From NCBI GenBank assembly GCA_963665215.2, contig CAXXWW010000013.1, forward strand, positions 1 to 64,000: a stretch of DNA of 64,000 nt, written 5' to 3'. Source of the DNA: G963665215 sp963665215. GTDB taxonomy: Bacteria; Chloroflexota; Dehalococcoidia; Lucifugimonadales; CAUZJF01. Position 1 is the first letter of the stretch. Every line of letters begins with the position of its first letter. The translations under genes and the position numbers were made by a program. Shown here piece after piece: positions 16,901-26,151 of the stretch. The notes beneath the pieces were generated by a model. It was not told where the DNA came from and ran no database searches. It was given only the letters and a program-made list of their open reading frames with translations.

Positions 16901-17815
16901 CTAAACGGCGAAGAACAGTATGAGCGCCGCGCTGATTACCACCGCGCTTACGATGAATGCCACCCCCAGGTTTTGGTCGATCGCCAGCTCGTCGGCCATC
17001 TTCACACGCGGGAACAGAAGCAGGTCTACCAGCCGCCTCACCACGAAGAGCAGGACGAAACCTATCACGGCGAATGTCAGAAATGCGGCCACGCTCTCGC
17101 TCCAACTTACGAACTCACCGAAGACGGCCTTGAAGGTGACCAGTCCAACGGCGATAAGATTGCCGCCGAGGGCGACGCCCACCGCGACATTGTTTCGCTC
17201 GATCTCGGCGTGAATGTCATAGAATGTGGTGAGCTGGTAAAACAGCACGTATAGCACCAGCACTACCAATCCCAGCCCAAGAAATGCCAGCGACCGCACC
17301 GCGCCGTCCAGTACGCTGACATCATCGCCGCCTCCGCCGGCCGTCGAGGCGGCGATCACCAGGCCAACCGCGACGTAGACCCCAAACTCCACAGCACCCG
17401 TGCCCGCGTTCTGGTCCTCGATGATCTCCTTCTCGGTGTCGAACCTGTACAGAATCAGCCGGTCAACGACAATTCTTGCCAGATTCAGCACCACGATGCC
17501 CGCAACGGAGTAGACGAACACCTCCAGGACGCTCAGCCAGAAGTCGCCCGTGAACCGGTCCAACCATCGGGCATCCTGCAGAACGAGAAGGGGCTGGTAA
17601 AGAGCCCCGAGGAAGACGGCGATCACGCCAAAATAGTAGCCCGTCATGCTGATGGCGAACGCCACATTGTCTTTTTCGGTAAGCTCCTCATTGATACGGT
17701 AGGACGTGATGACGTCCTGTGCCAGCTTCGCCAGCACGAGTACCAATATGGCGAGGCCCACGTACACCAGGCCCGTGGGGAAGAACTCCAAGGTATCGAT
17801 AAATGCATCGATCAT
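16901..17815 (-). CDS. DUF350 membrane protein, duplicated form
   Basis: The 304-aa integral membrane protein has about eight helices arranged as two similar halves. FFPTGLVYVGLAILVLVLAK and NVAFAISMTGYYFGVIAVF in the first half are echoed by NNVAVGVALGGNLIAVGLV and LGVAFIVSAVVISAALILFF in the second. This is the two-repeat version of the DUF350 (YjfL) family, known from phage-shock-like and envelope-stress gene clusters. ATG 17815 has GGAGGG four bases upstream and is preferred over ATG 17827. The DUF4178 gene lies 27 bases upstream on the same strand, making a two-gene operon. The molecular role is unknown. Confidence 0.88.
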   Translation of the reverse strand: MIDAFIDTLEFFPTGLVYVGLAILVLVLAKLAQDVITSYRINEELTEKDNVAFAISMTGYYFGVIAVFLGALYQPLLVLQDARWLDRFTGDFWLSVLEVFVYSVAGIVVLNLARIVVDRLILYRFDTEKEIIEDQNAGTGAVEFGVYVAVGLVIAASTAGGGGDDVSVLDGAVRSLAFLGLGLVVLVLYVLFYQLTTFYDIHAEIERNNVAVGVALGGNLIAVGLVTFKAVFGEFVSWSESVAAFLTFAVIGFVLLFVVRRLVDLLLFPRVKMADELAIDQNLGVAFIVSAVVISAALILFFAV

Positions 17816-17842
17816 GGGACCCTCCAATATTCCTTGCTGGGG

Positions 17843-18463
17843 TCAACGCTTGTAGACGGTGATGCTTTCTGGGGACACCACGTCGCTCACGAAAGCCTGA
17901 AATGGCATGCCCTCCCACTTGTCGATGGAGAGCACCTTCTCCTCCCCGGTGAACTCCCAGAGATAGTACCCTTCTCCCTCGCCCCTGTTGTCCTGGTAGT
18001 ACGCAGCCTCGCTGCTATTCCTGTAGCTGAATCGAACGCCCTCGTAATCGATGTGGTTGTCAATTGAGTGCTCATCGTCCATGCGGATGAGCTCATCCTC
18101 GGTGACGCCCACCTGGTTCAGGCTCACGGGCTTTGCGTCGGCGTTTGCCGTCACGAAGAGGCCGCCATCGCCCGACCACTGGACCCATAGCTTCTTTTCC
18201 CCATCGGCGCCGAGAATCTCGTGCCACTCTCCGGACGCGCTCTCGTAGTGGTTCAACTTTTCGACGATGAAGTAAGAGTCATCGTACTCGACCGAGAGGC
18301 CGGTTATAGTGAACACGTCGCCCACACGCGCATCTTTGACGCTGCCGCCCAGCGATCCGGCTTCGGGGGTCGGCGCCCGCTTCTTTCGCTTTCTAAACAG
18401 CGAACCGAACAAGCCAGGTCCCTCCTGTCCGCTCTGCTCCTCCCCGGGGCACGGCGGTTGCAA
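17843..18463 (-). CDS. DUF4178 domain protein
   Basis: The 206-aa protein has a short basic N-terminal segment (SLFRKRKKR), then a domain with GDVFTITGLSVEYDDSYFIV, EWHEILGADGEKKLWVQWS and YYLWEFTGEEKVLSIDKWEG. These are the landmark stretches of DUF4178, a beta-rich domain encoded next to DUF350 in many bacteria. Its function is not established. No ATG occurs near the N-terminus, so the TTG at 18463 is used here with low certainty. The neighbouring DUF350 gene follows downstream. Ion channels and Ser-rich lipoproteins usually accompany this pair, and both occur in the SecA-like block. Confidence 0.85.
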   Translation of the reverse strand: MQPPCPGEEQSGQEGPGLFGSLFRKRKKRAPTPEAGSLGGSVKDARVGDVFTITGLSVEYDDSYFIVEKLNHYESASGEWHEILGADGEKKLWVQWSGDGGLFVTANADAKPVSLNQVGVTEDELIRMDDEHSIDNHIDYEGVRFSYRNSSEAAYYQDNRGEGEGYYLWEFTGEEKVLSIDKWEGMPFQAFVSDVVSPESITVYKR

Positions 18464-18747
18464 TTGTAGTTTGGGGCTGGGGCCCGGTCAACCGCGCTGC
18501 GCCAAACGCAGTATATCCTAATAGCTGCGCTTTGACGCTTCACGTACTGAGTGGATTTGTGGGATATGACAGTCCCCCGTAGCACTCACCTCCATCAGAG
18601 GTCGTCTGTGGTGGGATTACTCGGCCGTCCGGCTTAAGACAACCTCTGACGGCGACCGGAGAGAAAATACGCGAATCTCATCAAGCCCACCATGTGGTAG
18701 GATGGGGCCGCCATCGCGATCTGCTCTGGTCCAAGGAGGACGTCAGG

Positions 18748-20319
18748 ATGCCCAGACCGCCGGACTACGGGATCATCTACAACTGGGACGGGGCTCCCCA
18801 CGGCTACTCCGAGGTGTCCCAGTCCATGGAGGCGTTCCTCGAGAAGATGTATGCCCCTCTGGAGGACACCCAGGTTGGGGCCCACTTCTGGTGCATTGGG
18901 GAGCACAAGGCCCGCTGGAAGAGCGACGTGCTGGAGCTGGTGGGTGATGTGCGCGGCCGCGCGTATGGTAGTGCCGGCAGTTACACTTTCGCCGAGAACG
19001 TGCGGGCGATGCTGGAGCGCGGAGAGGACCCCCAGAAGGAAGCCATCAAGCGCGGCCGAGAGCTGGGAATGCACGTCTACGCATCCGTGCGCATGAACGA
19101 CAACCACTTCGGTGGCGCCCAGGTGAAAGACCTTCCGACGTTGCGCCACACCGAGCTCACGCGGATGCGGGTGGAGCACCCGGAGTGGCTGCTGGGGGAC
19201 CGGACCACCGAGTGGTTCGCGCTGTCCTGGGACATGTCCGTTCCGGAGGTCAGGGAGCACCGGTACGCCCATATCGAGGAGATATGCAGGCTATACGACT
19301 GGGACGGCGTGGAGTTGGACTGGCAGCGGCACGCATTTCATTTTCCCGACGATTTTGGTTATAGGCTCCGGTATACGCTTACGGACCTCCAGCGCGCTGT
19401 GCGCCGGATGACGAACGAGCTGTCGGACAAGCGGGGCAAGCCGTTCTACGTGGCGGCGCGCGTCTCCGGCACGCTGGAGATGTGCCGTCGCATCGGCTAC
19501 GACATCCCAGTATGGGTCGAAGAGGGGCTGGTGGATATCCTGATTCCGGCCGGTGGAGCGTCCACCGACCCATCGATAGACGTGGCGTCGTTCCGGGACC
19601 TGTGCAAGGGGACGGAGGTGGTTGTCTACCCTGGATTCGATGGGGGACTGCCCGGGCCGCTCGTGGGCCCCGAGGACGCATTCACCAAGGACCTGATGCG
19701 GACGCGTGCGATAGCGAGTCGCTACCACGAGGCTGGTGCAGACGGCATCTACGTGTTCAACTGGCACGCGAACCGAGACTTGAGGCGTGAGCTGCTGACG
19801 GAGATCGGGGCGTCGGCCACGCTGCGTCGCAAGGATAAGGTGTACGCCGCGACGCACCGTTTCATTCAGAAGGAGGGTGAGTGGCGTGGCGCGTACCGCA
19901 ACGACAGGATATTGGGTGAGGTGCCGGTGCCGTTGAAGCGGACCCTAACCGGGGATGGGCCGACGATAACGCTGGACATAGCCGATGACCTGAAGGCCGA
20001 TACTCCCGAGCATGTCGAGTTGAGGCTGCTGCTGCAGGAGTGGGTGAAGGGGGATGTCGTGCGCGTATTCTGGGACGGAGTAGAGATAGATGCTCTAAAG
20101 ACGCGCTACCACATTGTGAGCGACCCCCACGCCAACCCCTTGGCGGCCGCCATATCGGATGTGGGCGGCGCGGTATGGCTCTACTCGAAGATGGCTCCTG
20201 TTCAGGTGGGCAGGGGCTTGCATCAGGTACAAGTGGTATTGTCGGAGCGCGTGCCCAGACTTGAGAGCGACATTGTTCTGACCGACGCCGAGCTGGTCAT
20301 CAGCTATGGGAAGGGATGA
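18748..20319 (+). CDS. Glycoside-hydrolase-like TIM-barrel protein
   Basis: The 523-aa product begins at ATG 18748 behind AAGGAGG. It resembles GHL10-type (glycosyl-hydrolase-like) proteins, with WDGVELDWQRHAFHFPDDF as an acidic barrel-strand motif, FYVAARVSGTLEMCRRIGYD, and GADGIYVFNWHANRDLR. The C-terminal ~150 residues are a beta-rich accessory domain. There is no signal peptide, which is unusual for a polysaccharide-degrading enzyme and suggests an intracellular substrate. The substrate and exact family are uncertain. The gene is isolated between repeats. Confidence 0.6.
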   Translation: MPRPPDYGIIYNWDGAPHGYSEVSQSMEAFLEKMYAPLEDTQVGAHFWCIGEHKARWKSDVLELVGDVRGRAYGSAGSYTFAENVRAMLERGEDPQKEAIKRGRELGMHVYASVRMNDNHFGGAQVKDLPTLRHTELTRMRVEHPEWLLGDRTTEWFALSWDMSVPEVREHRYAHIEEICRLYDWDGVELDWQRHAFHFPDDFGYRLRYTLTDLQRAVRRMTNELSDKRGKPFYVAARVSGTLEMCRRIGYDIPVWVEEGLVDILIPAGGASTDPSIDVASFRDLCKGTEVVVYPGFDGGLPGPLVGPEDAFTKDLMRTRAIASRYHEAGADGIYVFNWHANRDLRRELLTEIGASATLRRKDKVYAATHRFIQKEGEWRGAYRNDRILGEVPVPLKRTLTGDGPTITLDIADDLKADTPEHVELRLLLQEWVKGDVVRVFWDGVEIDALKTRYHIVSDPHANPLAAAISDVGGAVWLYSKMAPVQVGRGLHQVQVVLSERVPRLESDIVLTDAELVISYGKG

Positions 20320-20479
20320 CGGCGAGCTTGCCGATGAGCACCCCCGCCCCGGAACGGCCATGGGTAGAGACACGGGGCGCGATGCGTGTCCCCAGGCCTG
20401 CGCCTCATTTTCGGCGCGCAGCCATGACAGCGCAAATGGCCTTGAATCACTCGGTAGTCGCCTGTCACGGATGTTTTGA

Positions 20480-20612
20480 TTGTCGTTCTGAGGAGCGGAG
20501 AGACGAAGAATCTGGGGTGGGGGTAACCCTCTACGTCCAGGCTCCTTGGCCCCCGCAACCCCAGATTCTTTGCGGAGTCTATCCTGAGCTTGACGAAGGG
20601 TTCAGAATGACA
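20480..20612. repeat. REP-like intergenic repeat with 13-bp inverted arms
   Basis: AAGAATCTGGGGT (20506-20518) and ACCCCAGATTCTT (20558-20570) are perfect inverted arms. They are followed by CCTGAGCTTGACGAAGGG, the common bacterial REP core. Related CTGAGC..GAAGG cores occur near 31480 and 31625, and diverged ones near 16860 and 42690. The rest of 20320-20639 shows no gene. Confidence 0.6.
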
Positions 20613-20639
20613 CTTGGCATTTGATGTGTGACCTTAGAG

Positions 20640-20790
20640 GGTGTGTGACAAGTATGTGGAACTGTGGTTCGATACGGCCTGCGGCCTACTCACCATGAGC
20701 GGTATTGGTCCGTTCGTCCCGAGTAGTCCGCCTGAGGCGGACGTATCGAGGGAAGCTTGTCGAAGGGTATGAGGGTCGTATTCACGCACC
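20640..20790. repeat. 151-bp MITE-like repeat, copy 2
   Basis: This is the second copy of the repeat at 16747-16898, in the same orientation, with only a few substitutions. It lies just upstream of the RraA-like gene and may affect its leader. Confidence 0.85.
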
Positions 20791-20823
20791 ACCTATAGCT
20801 AGATCAACTTAGGAGCGACAGCA

Positions 20824-21585
20824 ATGGTATCAACCTACAAGCAGATCGAGCGGCCCCCCAGCGACCTGGTGGAGCCCTTTCGGGAATTCGGCACCGCGAC
20901 GATAAGCTCCGCTCTGCGGGAGGTGTGCGGCATATTTAGAGCTTTCATGGTGGGGCCGGTGGCCTTCACTCAGGGCAAGAAGGCGGTCGGGACTGCAACC
21001 ACCCTCAGTTTCCTGCCCAAGCGGGAGGATATAGAGCCGGGACGTCAGGAAGAGGAGCAGGAGTCGAGGTCGGCCCTGTGGGACGCGGTAATCTCTGCAC
21101 AGGAGGGGGACGTGCTTGTAGTGGACGCACGGGCCAATATGGAAACGGGCTGCCTCGGCGAGATGCTGATGACGGGCATCCATGCCAAGGGGGTCAGAGG
21201 GTTGGTGGTGGACGGCTGCGTCCGCGACATGCCGCAGGCCAGGCAGATCGGCCTACCGTTGTTTCTGAGGGGCGCTACGCCGCACAACGCCGGCCACTTT
21301 GAGATGTACCCCTGGGACTACAACATTCCGATCGGCTGCGGCGGCGTCCTGGTGATGCCCGGTGACATCATCGTGGCCGACGACGATGGGGTCGTGGTCG
21401 TGCCGCCCAAGGTCGCCCCCCAGGTGATCGAGTACTGCGAGACCCGCGAGGCCGGAGAGGTCTTCGAGCGTATCAGGCTCAAGGAGACGGGCGACGTCGC
21501 CAAGTACTACCCGATGAACGATGAGGCCAGGCGAGAGTACGATGAGTGGAAGAAGGCGCAGGCCGAGGGCCGAGAGCAGCGGTGA
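20824..21585 (+). CDS. RraA-like / HMG-aldolase family protein
   Basis: The 253-aa protein has the family fold markers: FGTATISSALREV near the N-terminus, GDVLVVDAR, GCLGEMLMTGIHAKGVRGLV, the metal/substrate motif VDGCVRDMPQ, and PGDIIVADDDGVVVVPP. Members are 4-hydroxy-4-methyl-2-oxoglutarate/oxaloacetate aldolases or RraA-type regulators. The GxRD-containing motif supports an aldolase-type pyruvate-binding site. Substrate is unknown. It precedes a broken isochorismatase-family gene on the same strand, and the pair may once have formed a small catabolic unit. Confidence 0.8.
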   Translation: MVSTYKQIERPPSDLVEPFREFGTATISSALREVCGIFRAFMVGPVAFTQGKKAVGTATTLSFLPKREDIEPGRQEEEQESRSALWDAVISAQEGDVLVVDARANMETGCLGEMLMTGIHAKGVRGLVVDGCVRDMPQARQIGLPLFLRGATPHNAGHFEMYPWDYNIPIGCGGVLVMPGDIIVADDDGVVVVPPKVAPQVIEYCETREAGEVFERIRLKETGDVAKYYPMNDEARREYDEWKKAQAEGREQR

Positions 21586-21795
21586 GGGCCAGGGATTGGC
21601 CGATATGAGGGGCTACGCGCTGAGGCTCCTGGAGGACCGCTTGCCCCGCGGAGGGACAATCGTAGCGGAGAGAGTCGCCATTCCCCGATACGCGTGGTAT
21701 CCTTCACCTGTTTCCGGCGAGTTCAGGGCAAGATTCTCGTTCAATTCGAACGGGACGAACCATTTCCCGCCCAACCAGAGACAAGGAGGTTTGAC

Positions 21796-22407
21796 ATGGC
21801 TCTCGCTATAGACAAGGGGCACACGGCGCTCCTGGTTATGGACTTCGAAAACGATATAGTCCACGAAAACGGGGCGTTCAAGGACTTCGGCTTCGCTGCG
21901 ATGGTCAAACAGAACGACGTGTTGGCCAAGTCCGCACGGCTGTTGGACGCCGCCCGCCGCTCGGGCGTGACAGTGATCCACGCCGTTCATCAAGTACCGC
22001 CCAGGCTACCCGGATCGCCCTTCCAACAGCGGTCTCTTTGAGGGTACGATCCAGGCCAACGCTATTGTCGAGGGTACCTGGGGTGCGGAGATACACGAAT
22101 CTGTCACCCCCCAGGATGGAGAGCCGGTGGTGACCAGGCGCGGGGTCAGTGCCTTCTACGGGTCAGACCTTGCCGCCTTGCTTGCCACTGGAGGCATCGA
22201 CACCCTGTTTTGCTGTCCGGGGTAGCCACAAACTTCGTGGTGGAAGGCACTGCACGGGAGGCGGCCGACCGGGGATACAACGTAGTGATCGTGGCAGACT
22301 GCTGCGCCTCGGCGTCCCAAGAAATTCACGATGCCGCCTTGAACACCACGCTGCCTTTCCTCTCGACCATCTCCAATCTGGATGAAGTCATAGCGGCGCT
22401 GGGTTAG
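21796..22407 (+). pseudogene. Isochorismatase-family hydrolase with two frameshifts
   Basis: ATG 21796 lies behind AAGGAGG. The first frame reads ALLVMDFENDIV (catalytic Asp) to VTVIHAVH. At about 21987 the homology moves to another frame: FIKYRPGYPDRPSNSGLFEG ... EPVVTRRGVSAFYGSDL, with the family's K/R-S/GAF motif. At the TTTT run near 22213 it moves again: LSGVATNFVVEGTAREAADR, where the nucleophile Cys position holds Ala (GVATN, as in a minority of members), ending at 22407. Rejoined, it is about 203 aa, the normal length. Two one-base lesions make it a pseudogene unless they are assembly errors. Confidence 0.85.
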
Positions 22408-22812
22408 CAATAGCGGGGCCCTTCGTATGCCACATTGCCCTCGAGCGGTGTATCAACTTCCGGGATTCAGGTGGCGGCCGGAGTCATCATGGGCGTACGG
22501 TTCGTTGGCGACGCGTCTTTCGCCGCGGACAGCTGCATCTAATGTCGGGGGACAATGTCCGGCGTTTACGGAGCGACATAGAGATAGTGACCGTCAATGA
22601 CTTGAGGAGCCCTGATGAGGTTTCCTAGTGCGGAGCTGGTCCATTGGTCTGCCCGTCGATAACGTATCATGACATTCCGCTGATACACGTGCCGCGGACG
22701 GTCGGAGGTATCTCAAACACCGCGGACCAGTATCTGAAAGACATGAGGCAAACCGCATACAGCGTGTCGCTGGTATCTTCATCCGCTCTAGGAGTGTGTA
22801 TCAGGGCCGGTG
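22408..22812. other. Gap without a recognisable gene
   Basis: About 400 bases. Short frames here (for example 22644-22877) have no ribosome site or recognisable motif. A stretch near 22570-22620 reads SDIEIVTVNDLRSPDEVS before a stop and could be the decayed remnant of a gene, but I cannot name it. Confidence 0.4.
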
Positions 22813-23007
22813 TTACAGCGGCTCGGCAGAGTCGAGGTTGTGTAGGTACTTATTCCCCTCCCCCACGCCCTCCGTAATCACCACCTCGTGGACGTGCACT
22901 TCGGTTGACTCGATATGCTCGGTCACCCCGGTGGTCTCGACTAATATGCCGCTCAGGGTCTTGAACTTTAGTCCTGGCTCAATTGACTCCATCTCCGAGT
23001 ACTTCAA
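22813..23007 (-). CDS. Small protein of unknown function
   Basis: A 64-aa frame starts at TTG 23007 behind a GGAGG site at good spacing. The sequence includes EPGLKFKTLSGILVETTG, STEVHVHEVVITEG and KYLHNLDSAEPL, a regular beta-strand-like pattern with no low complexity, and a TxxHVHEV segment that could bind a metal. No signal peptide is present. I do not recognise the family. The composition and ribosome site favour a real gene. Confidence 0.55.
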   Translation of the reverse strand: MKYSEMESIEPGLKFKTLSGILVETTGVTEHIESTEVHVHEVVITEGVGEGNKYLHNLDSAEPL

Positions 23008-23271
23008 GGCGCCTCCCTATACGCGTCTTGTCGCGGCGACGGGACCCCCGCTTTCAGATCGGTCGGCCGCGGCACTGCATCAGCAATAGATTTTACCAGC
23101 ACTGGCTCGAGTTGCCCATAGCTGCTTGCCTCCAAGACGGACATAACCCTCCCAAATGGGCCACGTTAGAGACGGTGCCTGGGTTTGGTCGCCGGCGAGG
23201 ACCGGTCAGGGCCACTCCGTCCCTATGGGGTCCGGTTGATGCGACGGGAGGTGTATGTTACGCTTTGCCGC

Positions 23272-24372
23272 ATGAGCATGGGACGCGTCATCGTGGCCAT
23301 GAGCGGAGGCGTAGACTCCTCCGTCGCCGCGCTGCTCCTCAAGCAGCAGGGGTACGAGGTTATCGGGGTTACGATGCGGCTGTGGACAGTGGAGCGCGAC
23401 GACCTCCCACGGCTCAGCAAGCGTTGTTGCTCCGTTGAGGACGTGGACGACGCGCGGCGCGTCTGCCAGGCTATTGGCGCGCCCCACTACGTTCTCAATT
23501 TCGAGAGGGAGTTCCAGAGACACGTGGTGGACTACTTCTGTCAGGAGTACGATCGAGGCCGCACTCCCCACCCATGCCTCGCCTGCAACGACAAGATCAA
23601 GTTTGACTTTCTACTTCGCAAGGCCATGTTCCTGGAAGCCGACTACATCGCCACCGGCCACTACGCGCGTATTCGCCGCAACGGGACCGGCCTCAAGCTG
23701 CTCAAGGGGGCCGACGGCAAGAAAGACCAGTCATACGTCCTGTTCACCCTGACGCAGGCCGAGCTGGGCCGCTTGCTGCTGCCGGTCGGAGAGTACCCCA
23801 AGGCGCGTATCAGGGAGCTCGCCGCCGAGGCGGGTCTCCCGGTGGCGGACAAGCCGGATAGCCAGGAGATCTGTTTCATTCCAGATGGTGACTACCGCAA
23901 ATTCGTAAGCGACCGCACCCGGCCCAGGCCTGGGGTGTTGGTCGATTTGAGGGGGACCGTTCTGGGGGCGCACCCCGGCGTCCAGTTCTTCACCGTTGGG
24001 CAACGCAGGGGGCTGGGGCTGCCGGGCAACACCGGCAGTCCAATGTACGTGGTGGAGATAGACCCGGAATCGAATCGGGTTACCTTGGGGCCGGAGGGGG
24101 CGCTCTACCGAGCGGATTTCTGGGCTTCGCGGGTCAATTTCACGTCCGGGAGCGTGCCGGACGCGCCGTTGGAGGTAACCGCCAAGATACGGTACAAGGC
24201 ATCGGAGGCGCCCGCCACGTTGTACGCTCAAGTGGCGCGTGCCGAGGTGCGATTCCGGGAGCCGCAGCGTGCTGTGACCCCCGGCCAGGCCGTAGTGTTT
24301 TACGCCGGCGAGGAGGTGATCGGCGGAGGGATAATCGAGCTAGAGCCGCCGTGCATCAACCGAGCGGCCTGA
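23272..24372 (+). CDS. mnmA: tRNA-specific 2-thiouridylase MnmA
   Basis: This 366-aa enzyme thiolates U34 of tRNAs for Lys, Glu and Gln. The PP-loop SGGVDSS is at 11-17. The two catalytic cysteines are present: Cys105 in CLACNDKIKF and Cys201 in SQEICFIPDGDY. GHYARI, KDQSYVLFTL and QFFTVGQRRGLG follow as in other MnmA proteins. ATG 23272 (or 23278) matches the usual N-terminus; the longer upstream frame is not needed. The sulfur donor chain is not encoded nearby. A DinB-like gene and rnhB follow on the same strand. Confidence 0.96.
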   Translation: MSMGRVIVAMSGGVDSSVAALLLKQQGYEVIGVTMRLWTVERDDLPRLSKRCCSVEDVDDARRVCQAIGAPHYVLNFEREFQRHVVDYFCQEYDRGRTPHPCLACNDKIKFDFLLRKAMFLEADYIATGHYARIRRNGTGLKLLKGADGKKDQSYVLFTLTQAELGRLLLPVGEYPKARIRELAAEAGLPVADKPDSQEICFIPDGDYRKFVSDRTRPRPGVLVDLRGTVLGAHPGVQFFTVGQRRGLGLPGNTGSPMYVVEIDPESNRVTLGPEGALYRADFWASRVNFTSGSVPDAPLEVTAKIRYKASEAPATLYAQVARAEVRFREPQRAVTPGQAVVFYAGEEVIGGGIIELEPPCINRAA

Positions 24373-24420
24373 GAACGGCCCTGTCGCAGCGATATCCGGA
24401 CACGATCCAAGGAGCGTAGC

Positions 24421-24933
24421 ATGGATTTCAAAGGCATCGCAAGGATGGCGCTGGACGAATACCTCAGCGACCTGAAGAAGGCCCTAGGCGGCCTCACCCC
24501 CGAGGAGCGGCGGTTCCAGCCCGCCTCGCATGCACATCACATCGACTTCGCGGTCTGGCACATGGCGCGAGTCGAGGACGACTGGGTACAGCGCTTCGCC
24601 CAGCGCACCGATACCGTGTGGGAGCGGGATGGATGGCCCCAAAGGCTAGGGCTGCCGGTTAAGGGTAGTGGGTCTGGTTACAGCGCCGAACAGGTAGCGG
24701 CACTCCCCAGGTTTAACCTCTACGACGTGATGGCCTATTTCGAGGCCGTTCGGGAGGCCACCCTGAGTTATCTTGACGGGCTCACGCAGGACGAGCTGGA
24801 AATTTCCCCCGACCCCGACCAGCGGCCCGGCTACACCATCGGCAAGATGTTCAGCCACGTTATCGTCGAGGAGAGCCAGCACCTGGGCCAGGTGGCCTAT
24901 TTGCGCGGTCTGCAGCGGGGCCTGAACAAGTAG
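24421..24933 (+). CDS. DinB-family protein
   Basis: The 170-aa four-helix-bundle protein has the metal-binding His residues of the DinB/YfiT superfamily: one in HIDFAVWHMARVEDDWV and the C-terminal HVIVEESQHLGQ pair. ATG 24421 lies five bases after a GGAG (24411-24414). Bacterial members are often metal-dependent thiol S-transferases or damage-inducible proteins; this one cannot be assigned to a reaction. It sits between mnmA and rnhB with short gaps and is probably co-transcribed. Confidence 0.8.
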   Translation: MDFKGIARMALDEYLSDLKKALGGLTPEERRFQPASHAHHIDFAVWHMARVEDDWVQRFAQRTDTVWERDGWPQRLGLPVKGSGSGYSAEQVAALPRFNLYDVMAYFEAVREATLSYLDGLTQDELEISPDPDQRPGYTIGKMFSHVIVEESQHLGQVAYLRGLQRGLNK

Positions 24934-24949
24934 ACGCTAGGGCAGCGGA

Positions 24950-25615
24950 ATGCCCGCACCAAAATCGATGAGACTCCGGAGAAGGCGCGCCGCGGCTCCC
25001 ACCTACCGCGAGGAGGCTTCCCTCCTGGCGCAGGGCCGCTTGCTGGTTGCGGGTTTGGACGAGGTAGGAAGGGGGCCGCTGGCCGGGCCCGTGGTGGCCG
25101 GCGTGGTGATCCTCCCTCCCAACCCCGAGGGTGGCTGGGTCCGCCTCATTCGGGACAGCAAGCAGATGACCCCGGCCCAGCGCAGCTACGTCCTGCCCTA
25201 CTTGCGGGAAGAGGCGCTGGGCATTGAGACCGGGGCGTCCTCTCCACAGGAGATCGACGAGCTTGGCATTGTTGGCGCCACCCAGCTCGCCATGCGACGC
25301 GCCTTGAACGCCCTGGCGCTGTTGCCGCAGTTCCTGCTTCTCGACGCTTTCCCCTTACCAGGAGTCGGGATACCGCAAAAACCAATCGTCCACGGAGACG
25401 CTCTATGTCTGTCTATCGCGGCGGCCTCGATCGTAGCCAAGGTTACACGCGACCGGCTCATGGAGCAGCAGGACACCCTGTACCCTTCTTACGGCTTCGC
25501 AAGACACAAGGGGTACGCGACCCGGGAACACCTTCGCAAGCTCAGGGCGATGGGCCCCTGCGCCATACACCGGTACTCATTCGCGCCCGTGGCGGTGTGG
25601 GGCGTTACTCGATGA
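24950..25615 (+). CDS. rnhB: Ribonuclease HII
   Basis: The 221-aa enzyme cleaves the RNA strand of RNA-DNA hybrids. The signature AGLDEVGRGPLAGPVVAG carries the first two acidic residues (Asp37, Glu38). The third Asp is in LLLDAFPLPG and the fourth is supplied in the VAKVTRDRLM region. YPSYGFARHKGYATREH completes the RNase HII pattern. The N-terminal ~28 residues are basic and not conserved. It is 16 bases after the DinB-like gene. Confidence 0.95.
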   Translation: MPAPKSMRLRRRRAAAPTYREEASLLAQGRLLVAGLDEVGRGPLAGPVVAGVVILPPNPEGGWVRLIRDSKQMTPAQRSYVLPYLREEALGIETGASSPQEIDELGIVGATQLAMRRALNALALLPQFLLLDAFPLPGVGIPQKPIVHGDALCLSIAAASIVAKVTRDRLMEQQDTLYPSYGFARHKGYATREHLRKLRAMGPCAIHRYSFAPVAVWGVTR

Positions 25616-25697
25616 TGGGTTGGCGCGTCTTCGCGGGTCGCAGTGAACGGCGATGGGGGCGACCCATATTTAAACCCCCATACCCGCCCGCCGCCAG

Positions 25698-25919
25698 CTA
25701 CTTGGCGTACTTCTTCTTCAGGGATGAGGTTACGGGATAGACCGTCACACCGATTAGCGCCAATATGAGGAAGACTATCAAGTTGTGCGCGATGAGGGCC
25801 ACCATCGCGGAAAATAGGAACAACAATGTTAGCGCTAACAACACGAGTCCATATATTAGTCCGCTTTCACTCTTGACGATGTTCAAGACGCCCTCCTGTC
25901 CAGTATCGATGGCGTCCAT
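25698..25919 (-). CDS. Small two-helix membrane protein
   Basis: From ATG 25919 this gives 73 aa with two hydrophobic helices (LIYGLVLLALTLLFLFSAMV and LIVFLILALIGVTVYPV) separated by a short turn, and a basic tail LKKKYAK. The longer frame starting at 25991 adds residues with no ribosome site. The family is unknown. It lies convergent to rnhB. Confidence 0.55.
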   Translation of the reverse strand: MDAIDTGQEGVLNIVKSESGLIYGLVLLALTLLFLFSAMVALIAHNLIVFLILALIGVTVYPVTSSLKKKYAK

Positions 25920-26151
25920 ATGATACCAGACGTGTGCAACCCCCTCAATACAGGTCCGCGGTCCGTAATGGGTCAATGGCATGGCCCGCACTCTTCAACA
26001 CCATGACGCTCTCCCGGCGAGTTGCCTATACGGCCGGAAGGGCGGTCCCGACGGGGAGTCTCGTGCGGGCCCTTGGAGATGACCTCCCCAGGGGGCGTGA
26101 ACCGGTACCCGCGCCCTGCGTGAAACGGGTCAATGAACGCGAGGTCGCGCG

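Noticed and set aside
20316..20624. A 102-aa ORF after the glycosidase-like gene
   Set aside because: It runs through REP-like repeats and has no motif.
16747..20790. CRISPR-like direct repeat
   Set aside because: Only two copies, about 3.9 kb apart, with terminal inverted repeats and genes between; they are MITE-like, not a CRISPR array.
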